Numbered from the stretch's first letter, positions 56,011-64,000 are shown. The stretch is 64,000 nucleotides of DNA from Dyella terrae (GCF_022394535.1 NZ_CP089414.1:2108001-2172000), one strand, 5' to 3'. Program-made: numbers and translations. Notes: generated by a model from the letters alone, not told the origin.

Positions 56011-56034
56011 GTCCGCTTTCAACCCAAGGCGGAC
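56011..56034 (+). repeat. array site 47 (outermost right)
   Basis: Arms GTCCGCT/GGCGGAC, spacer TTCAACCCAA. Shares its first 17 bases with site 30. Confidence 0.9.
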
Positions 56035-57085
56035 GCCGCCCTACGCAGGACAACTTGCCCTCGGCGCGCGCGGTCATCCCCCCTCCTCGCCTGCGCGCTT
56101 CTCCCGCCGCTTTTGATGCAGGTGATGCATCTGGCCAAATGGCGCCACACGTAGGGCCATCGGTTACTCGTGGGCGCGTGGCGTGATGCAGTTTGATGCA
56201 CCCGTGGACTGTAGTGAGCCCACCGGATGGCCGGCGATGGATGCATCGCGGCGATGCAGCGGCAGGGGGTCGCCAAGGGCGCTCCCTTAGCAGGACGACT
56301 CGCGCCGTTCGTCCACGATCAGCGGGGGCCTCCGGTCGCTTCGGGCCAGCCATGGCGAAGGACGCCACCGGTATCGGTTCCGGAAAAGGTAATTTTGGTA
56401 ATCGGCCTCCCGAAAGGCAGGTTAACTCGTTGAATATCCGGATAAATAGGCATGATTCAAAAAGGTAATTTCAAGGTAATAAAAATTACCCTTCTTGATA
56501 AGTAATTGAATTTACCAGTAAAAATAAAGAGAAAAATTACCTTTCGTGAGGGTCATCGGATCACCCTTGAATTACCTTTTGATTACCTTTTGCCGCACGA
56601 CCCAACTCGCTGTTGTTAAAGATAAATCGGGCGATCCGTCAGAAAAATTACCAAAATTACCCTTTTCCGACGAAGCCACCCATTGGGGCGACGAAGGATA
56701 CGGGATGGCCTTCCTCGTTCGTCACCGTTCACCATCGACAGCCACTTAGAGCCGTTCCCCCGGGCTGCGGATCGCGTACCGGAGGCCCCACCTGCGTCGT
56801 TCGCGTATCGGCGAGAGCCATCTCGTTCGTTTCTTCCCTCAGCCCTGTCGAGGACGTCGCCCTATGACGCCCCCGAAGGAGCGATGGCGTGGATAGGGGC
56901 TCAATCGTAGGGGCCGAAGCCATGCCCCCGCGCCATGCGATAAGCCGGTGAGGCGGCTCATAATCGGTTGGCATGTCCTTGGATGGCGGTCGACCCGTTG
57001 GCCGTGATGGAACATAAGGGTCAAGCGTTAGCCACGCACCAGGGTCTTAAACGGCCTTCACGGCAAGCCCTGGCAAGGGGCGGGC
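56035..57085. other. non-coding right end of island
   Basis: No convincing coding frame. It contains the AT-rich motif region at 56388-56661. Frames such as 56729-56974 (minus) lack family similarity and a ribosome binding site. Confidence 0.5.
56388..56661. repeat. AT-rich region with ten GGTAAT/ATTACC motifs
   Basis: GGTAAT at 56388, 56397, 56464 and 56475; then ATTACC at 56485, 56536, 56571, 56582, 56647 and 56656. The orientation flips at about 56482 (GGTAATAAAAATTACC). Runs of A/T flank most copies, in sharp contrast to the GC-rich neighbourhood. It could be an iteron-type binding region for a replication, excision or regulatory protein. Confidence 0.6.
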
Positions 57086-57110
57086 AAAAAAAAGCGGCCA
57101 TGAGGCCGCT
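57086..57110 (-). terminator. intrinsic terminator of the 57121 gene
   Basis: On the minus strand AGCGGCC-TCAT-GGCCGCT is followed by eight T. It lies just after the stop of the minus-strand gene. Confidence 0.9.
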
Positions 57111-57120
57111 CGGTCATGCC

Positions 57121-57468
57121 TTACTGCAGCCCAGCCGGTGGGCTCGAGAACACGCGAAGATGCCCTTCGCCGATCAGGAAATTCTTGTAGCAGGCCAGCG
57201 TGACATTCCAGGCTTCCCTGGCCACGGTGGGACCGGCCTCAATCACGTTGCCGTGCTCGTCGATAATCGCAAGCTGTGCTTTACGCCCTTCGTGTGTCCG
57301 GACGGACAACCCTTCAAAGCACACCGCCGAAAGGGTCACGCTGGCCAGTCCACCGGTAGCGGGAACACCGATCATGGCGAGACTCGCCCTGGCAAGAGCG
57401 TCTTCCACAGGGCGTAAGGTGCTAGAGCATGAGGCATGTCGTGGGGTATCCCTTGTCGTGATCGTCAT
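57121..57468 (-). CDS. hypothetical island protein
   Basis: Up to 115 residues. The C-terminal 80 (IGVPATGGLASVTLSAVCFEGLSVRTHEGRKAQL...) look like a beta-rich domain with a conserved IIDEHGNVIEAGP turn. The perfect terminator behind it supports expression. The start is unclear (57468 or the internal ATG at 57372). It is not part of the cassette array. Function unknown. Confidence 0.6.
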   Translation of the reverse strand: MTITTRDTPRHASCSSTLRPVEDALARASLAMIGVPATGGLASVTLSAVCFEGLSVRTHEGRKAQLAIIDEHGNVIEAGPTVAREAWNVTLACYKNFLIGEGHLRVFSSPPAGLQ

Positions 57469-57816
57469 GCCATAAAGCGTCGCGCACGCTCCGTGCGCCG
57501 AGCAAGGACGAGCTGTTCTGTGGGAGGCTCTACAGAACTTCTCAGGTTAGTAGGATGCGTAAAATGGCTTGACTGGCCCTGGATGCGCTGATCCGTCTCA
57601 GCGCCTAACTGCCGCATCTAGCCCCAGTAAATGCAAGGGAGGGGCGCTCCAGCACCGCCAGGCCCAACCACAAGAGCTGCAGTCGGCCTGCTCGTTCGGT
57701 GCACGGAATGCACCGGGTTTCGTTCGACGGATCGAGAGGAAACCCTGTCGGCCATCGCACAGAACTTTTCAACGCACTGCATGGCCAGCCTGCATGGTTT
57801 ATATAGACTTGACTGT

Positions 57817-57827
57817 GGGCCAGCAAA
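57817..57827. other. attR core of the island
   Basis: GGGCCAGCAAA identical to attL. To the right the host near-palindrome resumes (AAAAGAAAAGTGACTC). TATATAGA at 57800-57807 mirrors TCTATATA next to attL. Confidence 0.75.
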
Positions 57828-57897
57828 AGAAAAGTGACTCGAGCGTCGGCAGACGATCGAAACGCCCGCTGCGCAAGCGGCCCGATCGCGGTAACGC
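57817..57897. repeat. host inverted-repeat element, right end
   Basis: Reverse complement of the left end at 23650-23740, with the same order of GCGTTACCGCG, GCGGGCGTTTCGA and GAGTCACTTTTCTTT. The rest of 57469-58023 holds no gene I can support; a REP-like palindrome lies at 57926-57952. Confidence 0.7.
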
Positions 57898-57925
57898 ACG
57901 AGGCGACGACCAACCACTGACGCCA

Positions 57926-57952
57926 CTGGATCCCGGCCTCCGCCGGGATGAC
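57926..57952. repeat. REP-like palindrome downstream of queA
   Basis: CTGGATCCCGGCC...CCGGGATGAC, the same family as 22268-22387. Confidence 0.6.
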
Positions 57953-58023
57953 GGCTAAAGATGAAACCATAAGGCGAGCACCCTCCCCTCACCCCAACCC
58001 TCTCCCCAAAGGGGCGAGGGAGC

Positions 58024-59058
58024 TTAAGAACCACCTCGCGGCAGAATCAGCATCGAATCCCCATAGGAGAAGAACCGATACTTCTGCTCCACCGCGTGTC
58101 GGTACGACGCCAGCATGAAGTCGCGCCCCGCCATCGCCGATACCAGCATCAACAGAGTCGACTGAGGCAAGTGGAAGTTGGTCAGCAGGCCATCGACGCT
58201 GGAAAACCGGTACCCGGGGAAGATAAAGATCTGCGTTTCCCCGGCGAAAGGCTGCAATTCGCCTTCACGTACGGCGCTTTCCAACGCGCGCACCACCGTC
58301 GTGCCTACCGCGATCACGCGATTGCCCGCCGCCCGCGTGCGGCGGATCTGCTCCACCAGACTCGCGCCCACGTTGAGCCACTCGCGGTGCATCTGGTGAT
58401 CCTTGATGTCGTCCGCGCGTATAGGCTGGAAGGTGCCTGCACCCACGTGCAAGGTCACGTAGCCGAACTGGACACCGAGTTCACGCAAGGTCGCGAGCAT
58501 GGTCTCGTCGAAATGCAGGCCGGCGGTGGGTGCCGCGACTGCGCCGGGCTCACGTGCGAACACGGTCTGGTAGCGCTCCATGTCGCTGGCATCCGCGTGC
58601 CGTTCGATGTACGGCGGCAGTGGCATTTCACCCAGACGCAGCAGCAGGCGTTCCAGGGGATCGGGCGACTCGAAGCGCAAACGGAAAAATGGCCCGTCGC
58701 GCCCCAGCACCACGGCATGACTGCCGTCGGCCAGTTCGATACGCCCACCTTCCTTTGGCTTCTTGCTCACACCCAATTGCACGGTGGCTTCGTGCGCGCC
58801 GGTGACGCGTTCGATCAGGATTTCCACCTGTCCGCCGGTGTCCTTGCGCCCGTAAAGGCGCGCAGGCAACACGCGCGTGTCGTTGAACACCAGCAAGTCG
58901 CCTTCGCGCAGGAAGGTTGGCAGGTCGCGGAACATGCGGTCCTGGCGCGCCTGCGCCTCCATGTCGAGCACCAGCATGCGGCTGGCCGAACGCTCGGCCA
59001 GCGGTGCCTGGGCAATCAACTCGGGCGGCAACTCAAAATCGAAATCGGTTTTCTTCAC
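58024..59058 (-). CDS. queA: tRNA preQ1(34) S-adenosylmethionine ribosyltransferase-isomerase QueA
   Basis: About 345 residues from GTG (VKKTDFDFELPPELIAQAPL). Conserved parts are FNDTRVLPARLYG, PPYIERHADASDMERYQTVFA, AAPTAGLHFDE and TVVRALES, plus NFHLPQSTLLMLVSA. It adds the epoxy-cyclopentane unit from SAM to preQ1-tRNA after Tgt. A TTG at 59097 would lengthen it by 13 residues without homology. Its partner tgt is 34 kb away because of the island. Confidence 0.95.
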   Translation of the reverse strand: MKKTDFDFELPPELIAQAPLAERSASRMLVLDMEAQARQDRMFRDLPTFLREGDLLVFNDTRVLPARLYGRKDTGGQVEILIERVTGAHEATVQLGVSKKPKEGGRIELADGSHAVVLGRDGPFFRLRFESPDPLERLLLRLGEMPLPPYIERHADASDMERYQTVFAREPGAVAAPTAGLHFDETMLATLRELGVQFGYVTLHVGAGTFQPIRADDIKDHQMHREWLNVGASLVEQIRRTRAAGNRVIAVGTTVVRALESAVREGELQPFAGETQIFIFPGYRFSSVDGLLTNFHLPQSTLLMLVSAMAGRDFMLASYRHAVEQKYRFFSYGDSMLILPRGGS

Positions 59059-59113
59059 GGGCGGGGTACTTGCGTCGAATGGGACATTATCGCGCAAAAC
59101 CCCGCCCTGCCCT

Positions 59114-61570
59114 TCAAACCTGGGCTTTGCGCTTCCTGCGGCGCACCAGCCAAGCCGCGAAACCAGCCACGACGAGCACGAAAGCCCCCAGTTCGTACGG
59201 GAAGTAGTGCCGCACAGCGTGCTTCACCGCTCGCACCTGCTGGGCCCGCTTGAGCGCGCGAGCGCTGTCGAAATTCGGTTCTTCACAGGTGTGGCCGAAG
59301 TCGGTCGCCCAGCTCACGTACGCACCCTGCTTCACATAGCGCTGATAGAACGCCATGGCACGACGCTCCCGCTCGGACGGCTGGCTGGGTGCGGGATCAC
59401 CGTAGTACTGGTAGTGATCCTCGTAATCCGGCGGGCCGTCCAGCATCCAGCCGGTGGCTTTGCACAGCACCGCAGCAAAGGCCTGCGAACGGGGCGGCAG
59501 CAAGTCAGCGGCCTGCGATGCCTCGTCCGCCGCGATGTAGCGGTAGTGGAAGCGATAGTCGGGCTTGGCCACGCTCTCGGCATAACGCTGGCGCTCGCCG
59601 TCGGTCACGTAATGCTGCTTCAGCGAGTCAGGCATCTGGCCACTGCCGCCCTGGAACGAGCCGCCGTTGCCCTGGAAATCCGGACCCTGCTCGTAGCCAA
59701 GGATTTCCATGCCGTTCTCGCGAGCGATCGCTGCGGCGGCATACAAGCCCTGCGCCTTGCCGATGTCCGTCCACGCGTGCTGGCCGTCGTGCATGGCCTT
59801 GGCGTAGGCGCGGGCCTTGCTGCGCAGATTGGCCAGCTCCGACTTGCCGTTGTCGTCCTGCGTGGTGATGCGCGGATCGTCATCCTTGGGGAAGTACGCG
59901 AACGCTTCGTCGTAGCGGCCCGCACGCATCAGGCGACGCGCCAGCAACCAGCGCACGTTGTCGGCCAAAGGAAACTGCATGCGGTAGTACGTGTCGGCCT
60001 GCTTGTCCTTGGGCGGATTGGGCGACTCGGGTGCATGTGCGTCGACAAAGCTCTTGAGTTCATCGACCGTCAGCACGCGCTCGGCGACGTAGGAGGCATC
60101 GTTGCCATAGCCCATGCCCACGGCGTCGCCTTCATCCTCGTACTCATTGCCATCACCACCCACGGCCGACGCCGCGTCGTACAGATGGCCCATCGCCTCG
60201 ACGTACTCGCCACGCGCGAGGGCCAGCACACCGTCTTCGCCGGAGATCAGGTGCGCGTTGGCCGGCTCGATGGCGGCCTGCGGATCGTCCGTTTTCGGAA
60301 AGGCCTTCGCCGCCGCGGCGTACGCGGCGCTCGCCGCCGCCATGTCGCCCTTCTGCAGCGCAAGCTTCGCGCGCACCCATTCGGCCAGCGGGCCGGAGGA
60401 TTTGTCGACCAGCCGCGCAGCCAGATCGTAGTTGCCCACCTGGTAGGCCAGCGAGGCAAGCCGGTCCGCACCGACCACATGGTCCAGCCCGCGCTTCTCG
60501 ATGGCCTGCACGAGTGTCGTCAGGCGGGGATCAATCTTCGGCTTGGTCGCGGCCGTGGTGGTGCTCGCGGACGTGTCGTCCGATGCACCCTCCATGCGCG
60601 CCAGTGCATAGGCGACCAGCAGACGCTGCGGCACCGGGCTGTCGATCAGCGGATCGATCAGTTGCGGCTGGCGCATGCTGAAGTCGGCCACGGCGATCAG
60701 CGAATTCACCGCACTGTCCGACCGATGCCCAGCCTGCGCCGCGTAGAGCGTGATCGCGCGCCTGAGGTCGTCCGCCGTCAGGCCATTGCCGCAGCCATCG
60801 GTCTTGGCCGGGGCTTGGTTGTCCTTGTCACTGTCGCCGTCTGCACCATCGACGACATCCTCCGACGCGCCGTACAGAACGCCCCAACTGCACTGCGTAC
60901 CATGATCGTAGAGATAGAGCCGCGCTTCCTCGCCAAAGCTGGAAACAGCCAACCCTTGCGTATCGGATGCGCCATCCACCGCGCGCGTGCGGGCGAGCCC
61001 GAAGGCCTTGGCCGCCGCCGCGCGTTCGCGCTGGAACACAGTGGCGTTAGACGCCGCGCCATTGGCCTTCGCCGCATGGATGCGGCCCAGCATGTAGGCG
61101 GCCCAGACCGAGCGGAGCTTGGCCTGATCCGGCGGCAAGACCAGCACCTGCTCGAAGCGGGCAGCGGCTTCGTCCTGCTGGTCACGGCTGAAATCCAGCG
61201 CGCCGGCCACATAAGCACGCAGGTCCGCGGGCAGATCCTTGCCCTGCTCGAACGCCTCGTCGCCGGTATGTAGATCCCGCAACGACTTGATGCGCGCCAG
61301 CTGCGCCACGCTCACGCCCAGCGATTTCGCCTCGGCTTCGTCGTTCTTCTTGTCGTCGCCGCCGTACGGAGGGGGCTCGTTACTGACCAGCTTGTCGGTG
61401 GCCGGCAACAGGTGCTGCGCCTCGAACGCGAAGCTGTTCTGCGGCACGGACTTCAGTGTCGCCTCGCGCTGATCCAGCAACTGATTGGGGAACATCGGGC
61501 CGCAAGCCCAGGCAACGGCACCGGCGAGGCCGGCCACCACCGCAGCGACAATCCATGGGCGCTTGTACAT
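59114..61570 (-). CDS. large lipoprotein or membrane-anchored TPR-like protein
   Basis: About 818 residues from MYKRPWIVAAVVAGLAGAVAWACGP. The hydrophobic N-terminus ends in a lipobox-like Cys. Helical repeats rich in Ala, of TPR/Sel1 type, cover most of the sequence (for example RAYVAGALDFSRDQQDEAAARFEQVL). One C-terminal membrane helix is present (YELGAFVLVVAGFAAWLV) with a basic end. Function not known. It lies between queA and the DUF3142 gene on the same strand. Confidence 0.75.
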   Translation of the reverse strand: MYKRPWIVAAVVAGLAGAVAWACGPMFPNQLLDQREATLKSVPQNSFAFEAQHLLPATDKLVSNEPPPYGGDDKKNDEAEAKSLGVSVAQLARIKSLRDLHTGDEAFEQGKDLPADLRAYVAGALDFSRDQQDEAAARFEQVLVLPPDQAKLRSVWAAYMLGRIHAAKANGAASNATVFQRERAAAAKAFGLARTRAVDGASDTQGLAVSSFGEEARLYLYDHGTQCSWGVLYGASEDVVDGADGDSDKDNQAPAKTDGCGNGLTADDLRRAITLYAAQAGHRSDSAVNSLIAVADFSMRQPQLIDPLIDSPVPQRLLVAYALARMEGASDDTSASTTTAATKPKIDPRLTTLVQAIEKRGLDHVVGADRLASLAYQVGNYDLAARLVDKSSGPLAEWVRAKLALQKGDMAAASAAYAAAAKAFPKTDDPQAAIEPANAHLISGEDGVLALARGEYVEAMGHLYDAASAVGGDGNEYEDEGDAVGMGYGNDASYVAERVLTVDELKSFVDAHAPESPNPPKDKQADTYYRMQFPLADNVRWLLARRLMRAGRYDEAFAYFPKDDDPRITTQDDNGKSELANLRSKARAYAKAMHDGQHAWTDIGKAQGLYAAAAIARENGMEILGYEQGPDFQGNGGSFQGGSGQMPDSLKQHYVTDGERQRYAESVAKPDYRFHYRYIAADEASQAADLLPPRSQAFAAVLCKATGWMLDGPPDYEDHYQYYGDPAPSQPSERERRAMAFYQRYVKQGAYVSWATDFGHTCEEPNFDSARALKRAQQVRAVKHAVRHYFPYELGAFVLVVAGFAAWLVRRRKRKAQV

Positions 61571-61641
61571 GGTTTTACCTGATAGGGGGCGCTCCGCGCC
61601 CAGACCGCGCAATTATGGCGGAAAGCCCCTGCAAATCGAGC

Positions 61642-62850
61642 TCAGGATTCAACATGAAGCGTTGGCGGCGTATCGCATCGCAGCCACCCCACCACAACTT
61701 GGCGCCCTGCTCGCAGCACGCCGACCCGCGTGCGCTGCAGGTACAGACCCTGTCCGCTACGTTGCAGGCCATAACCGTTGATGCCGTCAGCCGCCGCACA
61801 AGAACCTTCGACGCGGACGAGTGAAGGCAGCGGCAGATCCGCGTCGCCTTCGTTGACCAACCGCACGTCATAGCGATGCGGATCGTCCGTGCCGCCGGCA
61901 ATGGCAGTCAGCGAAGCCTGCAACGGCACCCGGCCAAGCACGGACCGCCAGCTGGCCTCGCTCCATGCGCGTGCATCCTCGCCCGTCGGCAGGCGGAACC
62001 AGACGATGCCGGCCAAGCCCTCCGGCGCATCCGATTCCAGTGTCGAGACGAAGCGCTGCATCACGCGCGGGTCGGCAAACAGTTCGCTGGCCCCCTCGGC
62101 ACCGACCAGTGTCAGCCGCTCGCTTTCAATCGCCGACACGCGGCCCTGATCATCCCAACTCACGCGCGTGCCGTAGGCTGGCAGCGCCACACGCCACGGC
62201 TTGTGGGTATGCCGAGCAAAGGCGCTTAACCAGCCCCGTGCAGAGTCGGGATTGAACAGCCCGGCACGCGGCGATTGCACGGCATGCACCTGCAATACGG
62301 CTTCGTCCGCCTGCGCCAATAACGCGTCCAGATGGAGGCTGTCCAGCCATGTCGGCAAGGCCGTCAGCGACAGCCGCTCGTTGGGCAGCAACGATGGCCG
62401 CAGTGCCTGAAGGAAATGCGTGTACGCAAGCAGCCGCGAGGTAGCGCAATCGTGATCGAGCTCTATGCCGGCCAGTACGAACTTCTGTTGCCGCCACGCA
62501 GCGAGGACTGCCTGTACGTCCGCAAGCAGCGTCGCCTCGTCCCACTGCTGCAATTGGCCCTCGATGCGTACCACGGCAACGACGGGCTTGCCGCTCGCCG
62601 ACAGCGCGTTCCAGTCGGGCGTGAACACACGCCACCGCCCTTGCCCATCCATCTCGCCGGCCAGCACGCGCCATGCGCGTACGGATGATCCATCCTCGGC
62701 CACGGCGCGCACCAGCGCAGGCGCCCACTGTCGCTGCCACACGTAGGCATCGTTGGCGAGCGGCGTCGACCGGCCCGTGCACGCTGCAACAGCGGCAGCA
62801 ACCAACAGCCATGCCAACCGGCCGATCCATCGGGACAACAAGGGAATCAA
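61642..62850 (-). CDS. DUF3142 lipoprotein
   Basis: 402 residues with signal and lipobox (LLVAAAVAACTG). DAYVWQRQWAPALVRAV and GIELDHDCATSRLLAYTHFLQALRP are DUF3142 motifs, a TIM-barrel glycosidase-like family of unknown activity. It is 71 bp upstream of the 818-aa lipoprotein gene and probably co-transcribed. Confidence 0.85.
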   Translation of the reverse strand: MIPLLSRWIGRLAWLLVAAAVAACTGRSTPLANDAYVWQRQWAPALVRAVAEDGSSVRAWRVLAGEMDGQGRWRVFTPDWNALSASGKPVVAVVRIEGQLQQWDEATLLADVQAVLAAWRQQKFVLAGIELDHDCATSRLLAYTHFLQALRPSLLPNERLSLTALPTWLDSLHLDALLAQADEAVLQVHAVQSPRAGLFNPDSARGWLSAFARHTHKPWRVALPAYGTRVSWDDQGRVSAIESERLTLVGAEGASELFADPRVMQRFVSTLESDAPEGLAGIVWFRLPTGEDARAWSEASWRSVLGRVPLQASLTAIAGGTDDPHRYDVRLVNEGDADLPLPSLVRVEGSCAAADGINGYGLQRSGQGLYLQRTRVGVLRAGRQVVVGWLRCDTPPTLHVES

Positions 62851-62906
62851 GATGCACTCGCCGGAAACCTTCCTGGCGCTATTGCACCCGAACGCGCGGG
62901 CGCTGG

Positions 62907-63509
62907 CTACAACCAGCCTTTCTGCCGGGCCAGCCGATAGGCTTCGATACGGTTGGTGGCGCCCAGCTTGCCGATGGCCTCGGACAGATAGTTGCGCACC
63001 GTGCCGTGCGACAGGTTGAGCTGGGCGGCGATATCGCTGGCTGATTGTCCTTCGCCAGCAAGGCGCAATACCTGCCGCTCGCGATCGTTGAGGGGGTCAG
63101 CCTCCGACCATGCCTCCAGTGCGAGTTGCGGATCGATGGCGCGGCCACCGCGATGGACCATGCGCAAGGCCTCAGCGAGATTTTCTGCCGGTGCATCCTT
63201 CAGCAGATAGCCCGACACGCCGGAATCGAGCGCGCGACGCAGGAAGCCCGGACGAGCAAACGTGGTCACGATGATCACCTTGATGGGCAGCTCATGGCGC
63301 TGGATGCGCTGAGCCAGTTCCAGCCCGGTCAGGCCCGGCATCTCGATGTCGGTGACGAGCACGTCGGGCTTCAGCCGCTGCACTTCCCTCCATGCAGCCT
63401 CGCCATCCGCTGCGGAACCAAGCACCTCGATGTCACTTTCGAGACTGAGCAGCGCGGACAGCGCGCCACGCACCATCGCCTGGTCCTCCGCCAGCAATAC
63501 ACGAATCAT
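62907..63509 (-). CDS. NarL/LuxR-type response regulator (DesR-like)
   Basis: 200 residues. In the receiver domain the phospho-acceptor Asp is in VLVTDIEMPGLTGLE (about 54) and the Lys in YLLKDAPAENL. The C-terminal HTH is LNDRERQVLRLAGEGQSASDIAAQLNLSHGTVRNYLSEAI. Overlaps the kinase gene as ATGA, forming a two-component pair. Confidence 0.94.
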   Translation of the reverse strand: MIRVLLAEDQAMVRGALSALLSLESDIEVLGSAADGEAAWREVQRLKPDVLVTDIEMPGLTGLELAQRIQRHELPIKVIIVTTFARPGFLRRALDSGVSGYLLKDAPAENLAEALRMVHRGGRAIDPQLALEAWSEADPLNDRERQVLRLAGEGQSASDIAAQLNLSHGTVRNYLSEAIGKLGATNRIEAYRLARQKGWL

Positions 63510-64000
63510 GCAGCACTCCTGTTGTTCGACTCGACGGACGGCGCACGGGGCGCGGCGTCCATAATGTTTTTCTTGATCAAGGGCACCTGCACCGTCAGCA
63601 CCGTACCGCGACGCGGCGGCGACTCGATCTGCAGGCTTCCGCCCAAGGCCTGAATGCGCTCACGCATGCCGCTGACGCCATTGCCGTGCGCGCTCAGGCC
63701 GCCGCAACCATCGTCGCTGACCTGCATCTGCAGGCGTCCCTTCTCGACGGTGAAACCCACCTTCGCCGAACGCGCCTTGGCATGGCGGTGGATATTGGTC
63801 ACCGCCTCGCGCAGCACCAGCGCGAGCGGGGCCTCGACTTGTGCGGGTACGCATACGTCATCGGGCAAGGCGCCGTTGAAGTCGACACCCGAGGCCTCCA
63901 GCATCAGGCGTGCCGATACCAGTTCGGCCGCGAGATCGCCGCGCCGCATACCGGTGACGGCTGTGCGCACTTCTGCCAGCGCGTGACGCGCGACGCGTTC
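63506..64000 (-). CDS. DesK-like sensor histidine kinase, C-terminal part (cut by window)
   Basis: The frame is open to the window edge (at least 164 residues). Visible are LVLREAVTNIHRHAKARS (N box) and MQVSDDGCGGLSAHGNGVSGMRERIQALGG (G boxes) of the HATPase domain. The dimerisation/phosphorylation and membrane domains lie outside. It pairs with the response regulator at 62907. Confidence 0.92.
   Translation of the reverse strand, partial: ERVARHALAEVRTAVTGMRRGDLAAELVSARLMLEASGVDFNGALPDDVCVPAQVEAPLALVLREAVTNIHRHAKARSAKVGFTVEKGRLQMQVSDDGCGGLSAHGNGVSGMRERIQALGGSLQIESPPRRGTVLTVQVPLIKKNIMDAAPRAPSVESNNRSAA

Larger units (their letters stand above)
26846..56034. repeat. divergent two-arm cassette array with 47 24-nt palindromic sites
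   Basis: Read in the direction of the neighbouring gene, the consensus site is GTCCGCT, spacer TCCGACCCGA, AGCGGAC: 7-bp arms and an asymmetric 10-nt spacer. 24 copies point left (26846-41576) and 23 point right (43151-56034). The CGACCC core is intact in 40 of 47. Sites lie 0-110 nt (usually under 45) 3' of the gene they follow. The reversal point is the tyrosine recombinase/DUF6429 block. I noticed no copy in the flanking housekeeping DNA. A possible half-site (AAAGCGGAC at 26797-26805) marks the left edge. Confidence 0.9.

Noticed and set aside
26846..56034. CRISPR array
   Set aside because: Repeats of 24 nt at irregular 0.04-1.6 kb spacing with genes between, and no cas genes.
26846..56034. 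Classical integron with attC sites and intI
   Set aside because: No GTTRRRY/RYYYAAC ends or L boxes in the sites. The recombinase is shorter than IntI and lacks the insertion before the HxxR box that marks integron integrases, as far as I can see.
26846..56034. REP/BIME elements scattered by a RAYT transposase
   Set aside because: Sites follow gene direction, reverse at the recombinase, and are not seen in the flanking 30 kb, where a different REP-like family occurs.
26846..56034. Sites as Rho-independent terminators
   Set aside because: No T-tract follows them, whereas true terminators with T-runs exist nearby (50131, 57086). A weak terminating effect cannot be excluded.
27553..56116. Many short frames containing peptides like SDPKRT, GSKAD or RVGSG, and gene starts upstream of sites
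   Set aside because: They are translations of the 24-nt site; starts were moved to the first ATG/GTG/TTG beyond the site with a ribosome binding sequence.
57569..57958. 129-aa plus-strand frame
   Set aside because: It covers the attR core, the inverted repeat and a REP-like palindrome; composition is non-protein-like.

Overview
The window looks like a chromosome segment of a high-GC gammaproteobacterium of the Xanthomonadales, most likely Rhodanobacteraceae (Dyella, Luteibacter or Rhodanobacter type). This is inferred from the suf, glnK-amtB, amgK-murU and queA-tgt-yajC-secD-secF gene order and from the repeated sequences around it; no rRNA or other taxonomic marker is present.

Flanks. Positions 1-23.6 kb and 58-64 kb are ordinary chromosome: a TPM-domain protein, a PLP decarboxylase, the Rrf2-sufBCDS iron-sulfur operon, a PII/ammonium transporter pair behind a sigma-54 type promoter, the cell-wall recycling kinase/nucleotidyltransferase pair AmgK-MurU, a sterol-desaturase family protein, two LysR regulators, an MFS exporter, a metallo-hydrolase, the Sec accessory genes and tgt. 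queA and a lipoprotein/two-component region lie at the right end. secD carries an in-frame TAA at codon 538.

Island. queA (58.0 kb) and tgt (23.5 kb), normally adjacent, are separated by about 34 kb. A conserved near-palindromic chromosomal sequence is cut in two. Its left half ends at 24,369 and its right half resumes at 57,817, and both share GGGCCAGCAAA. A 553-aa large serine recombinase starts 42 bp inside the left junction. The 33.5-kb interval is therefore an integrated mobile element, with its likely attL and attR visible.

Cassette array. Inside the island, 26.8-56.0 kb holds 47 copies of a 24-nt imperfect palindrome (arms GTCCGCT/AGCGGAC around an asymmetric 10-nt spacer containing CGACCC). 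Almost every copy sits just 3' of a single small gene. From 26.8 to 42.1 kb sites and most genes point left; from 43.1 to 56.0 kb they point right. Between the two arms is a 207-aa tyrosine recombinase with a complete catalytic set and a DUF6429 gene, with no sites between them. Two cassettes occur twice. In one pair the 327-bp identity starts and stops inside the sites, as expected if recombination happens in the site spacer. This resembles an integron in logic (one recombinase, single-gene cassettes, a site 3' of each gene), but the sites are not canonical attC, the recombinase does not look like IntI, and there are two divergent arms. I regard this as the main discovery candidate.

Cargo. 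The cassettes encode barstar-, CdiI- and Tdi1-like immunity proteins without toxins, a class A beta-lactamase, GNAT, PhzF, HIT, DUF1428, DUF4386, DUF418 and RraB-like proteins, a putative graspetide RiPP precursor plus ATP-grasp ligase, an alpha/beta hydrolase, several lipoproteins and many small membrane or unknown proteins. The right end of the island has an AT-rich stretch with ten ATTACC/GGTAAT motifs and one further small gene.
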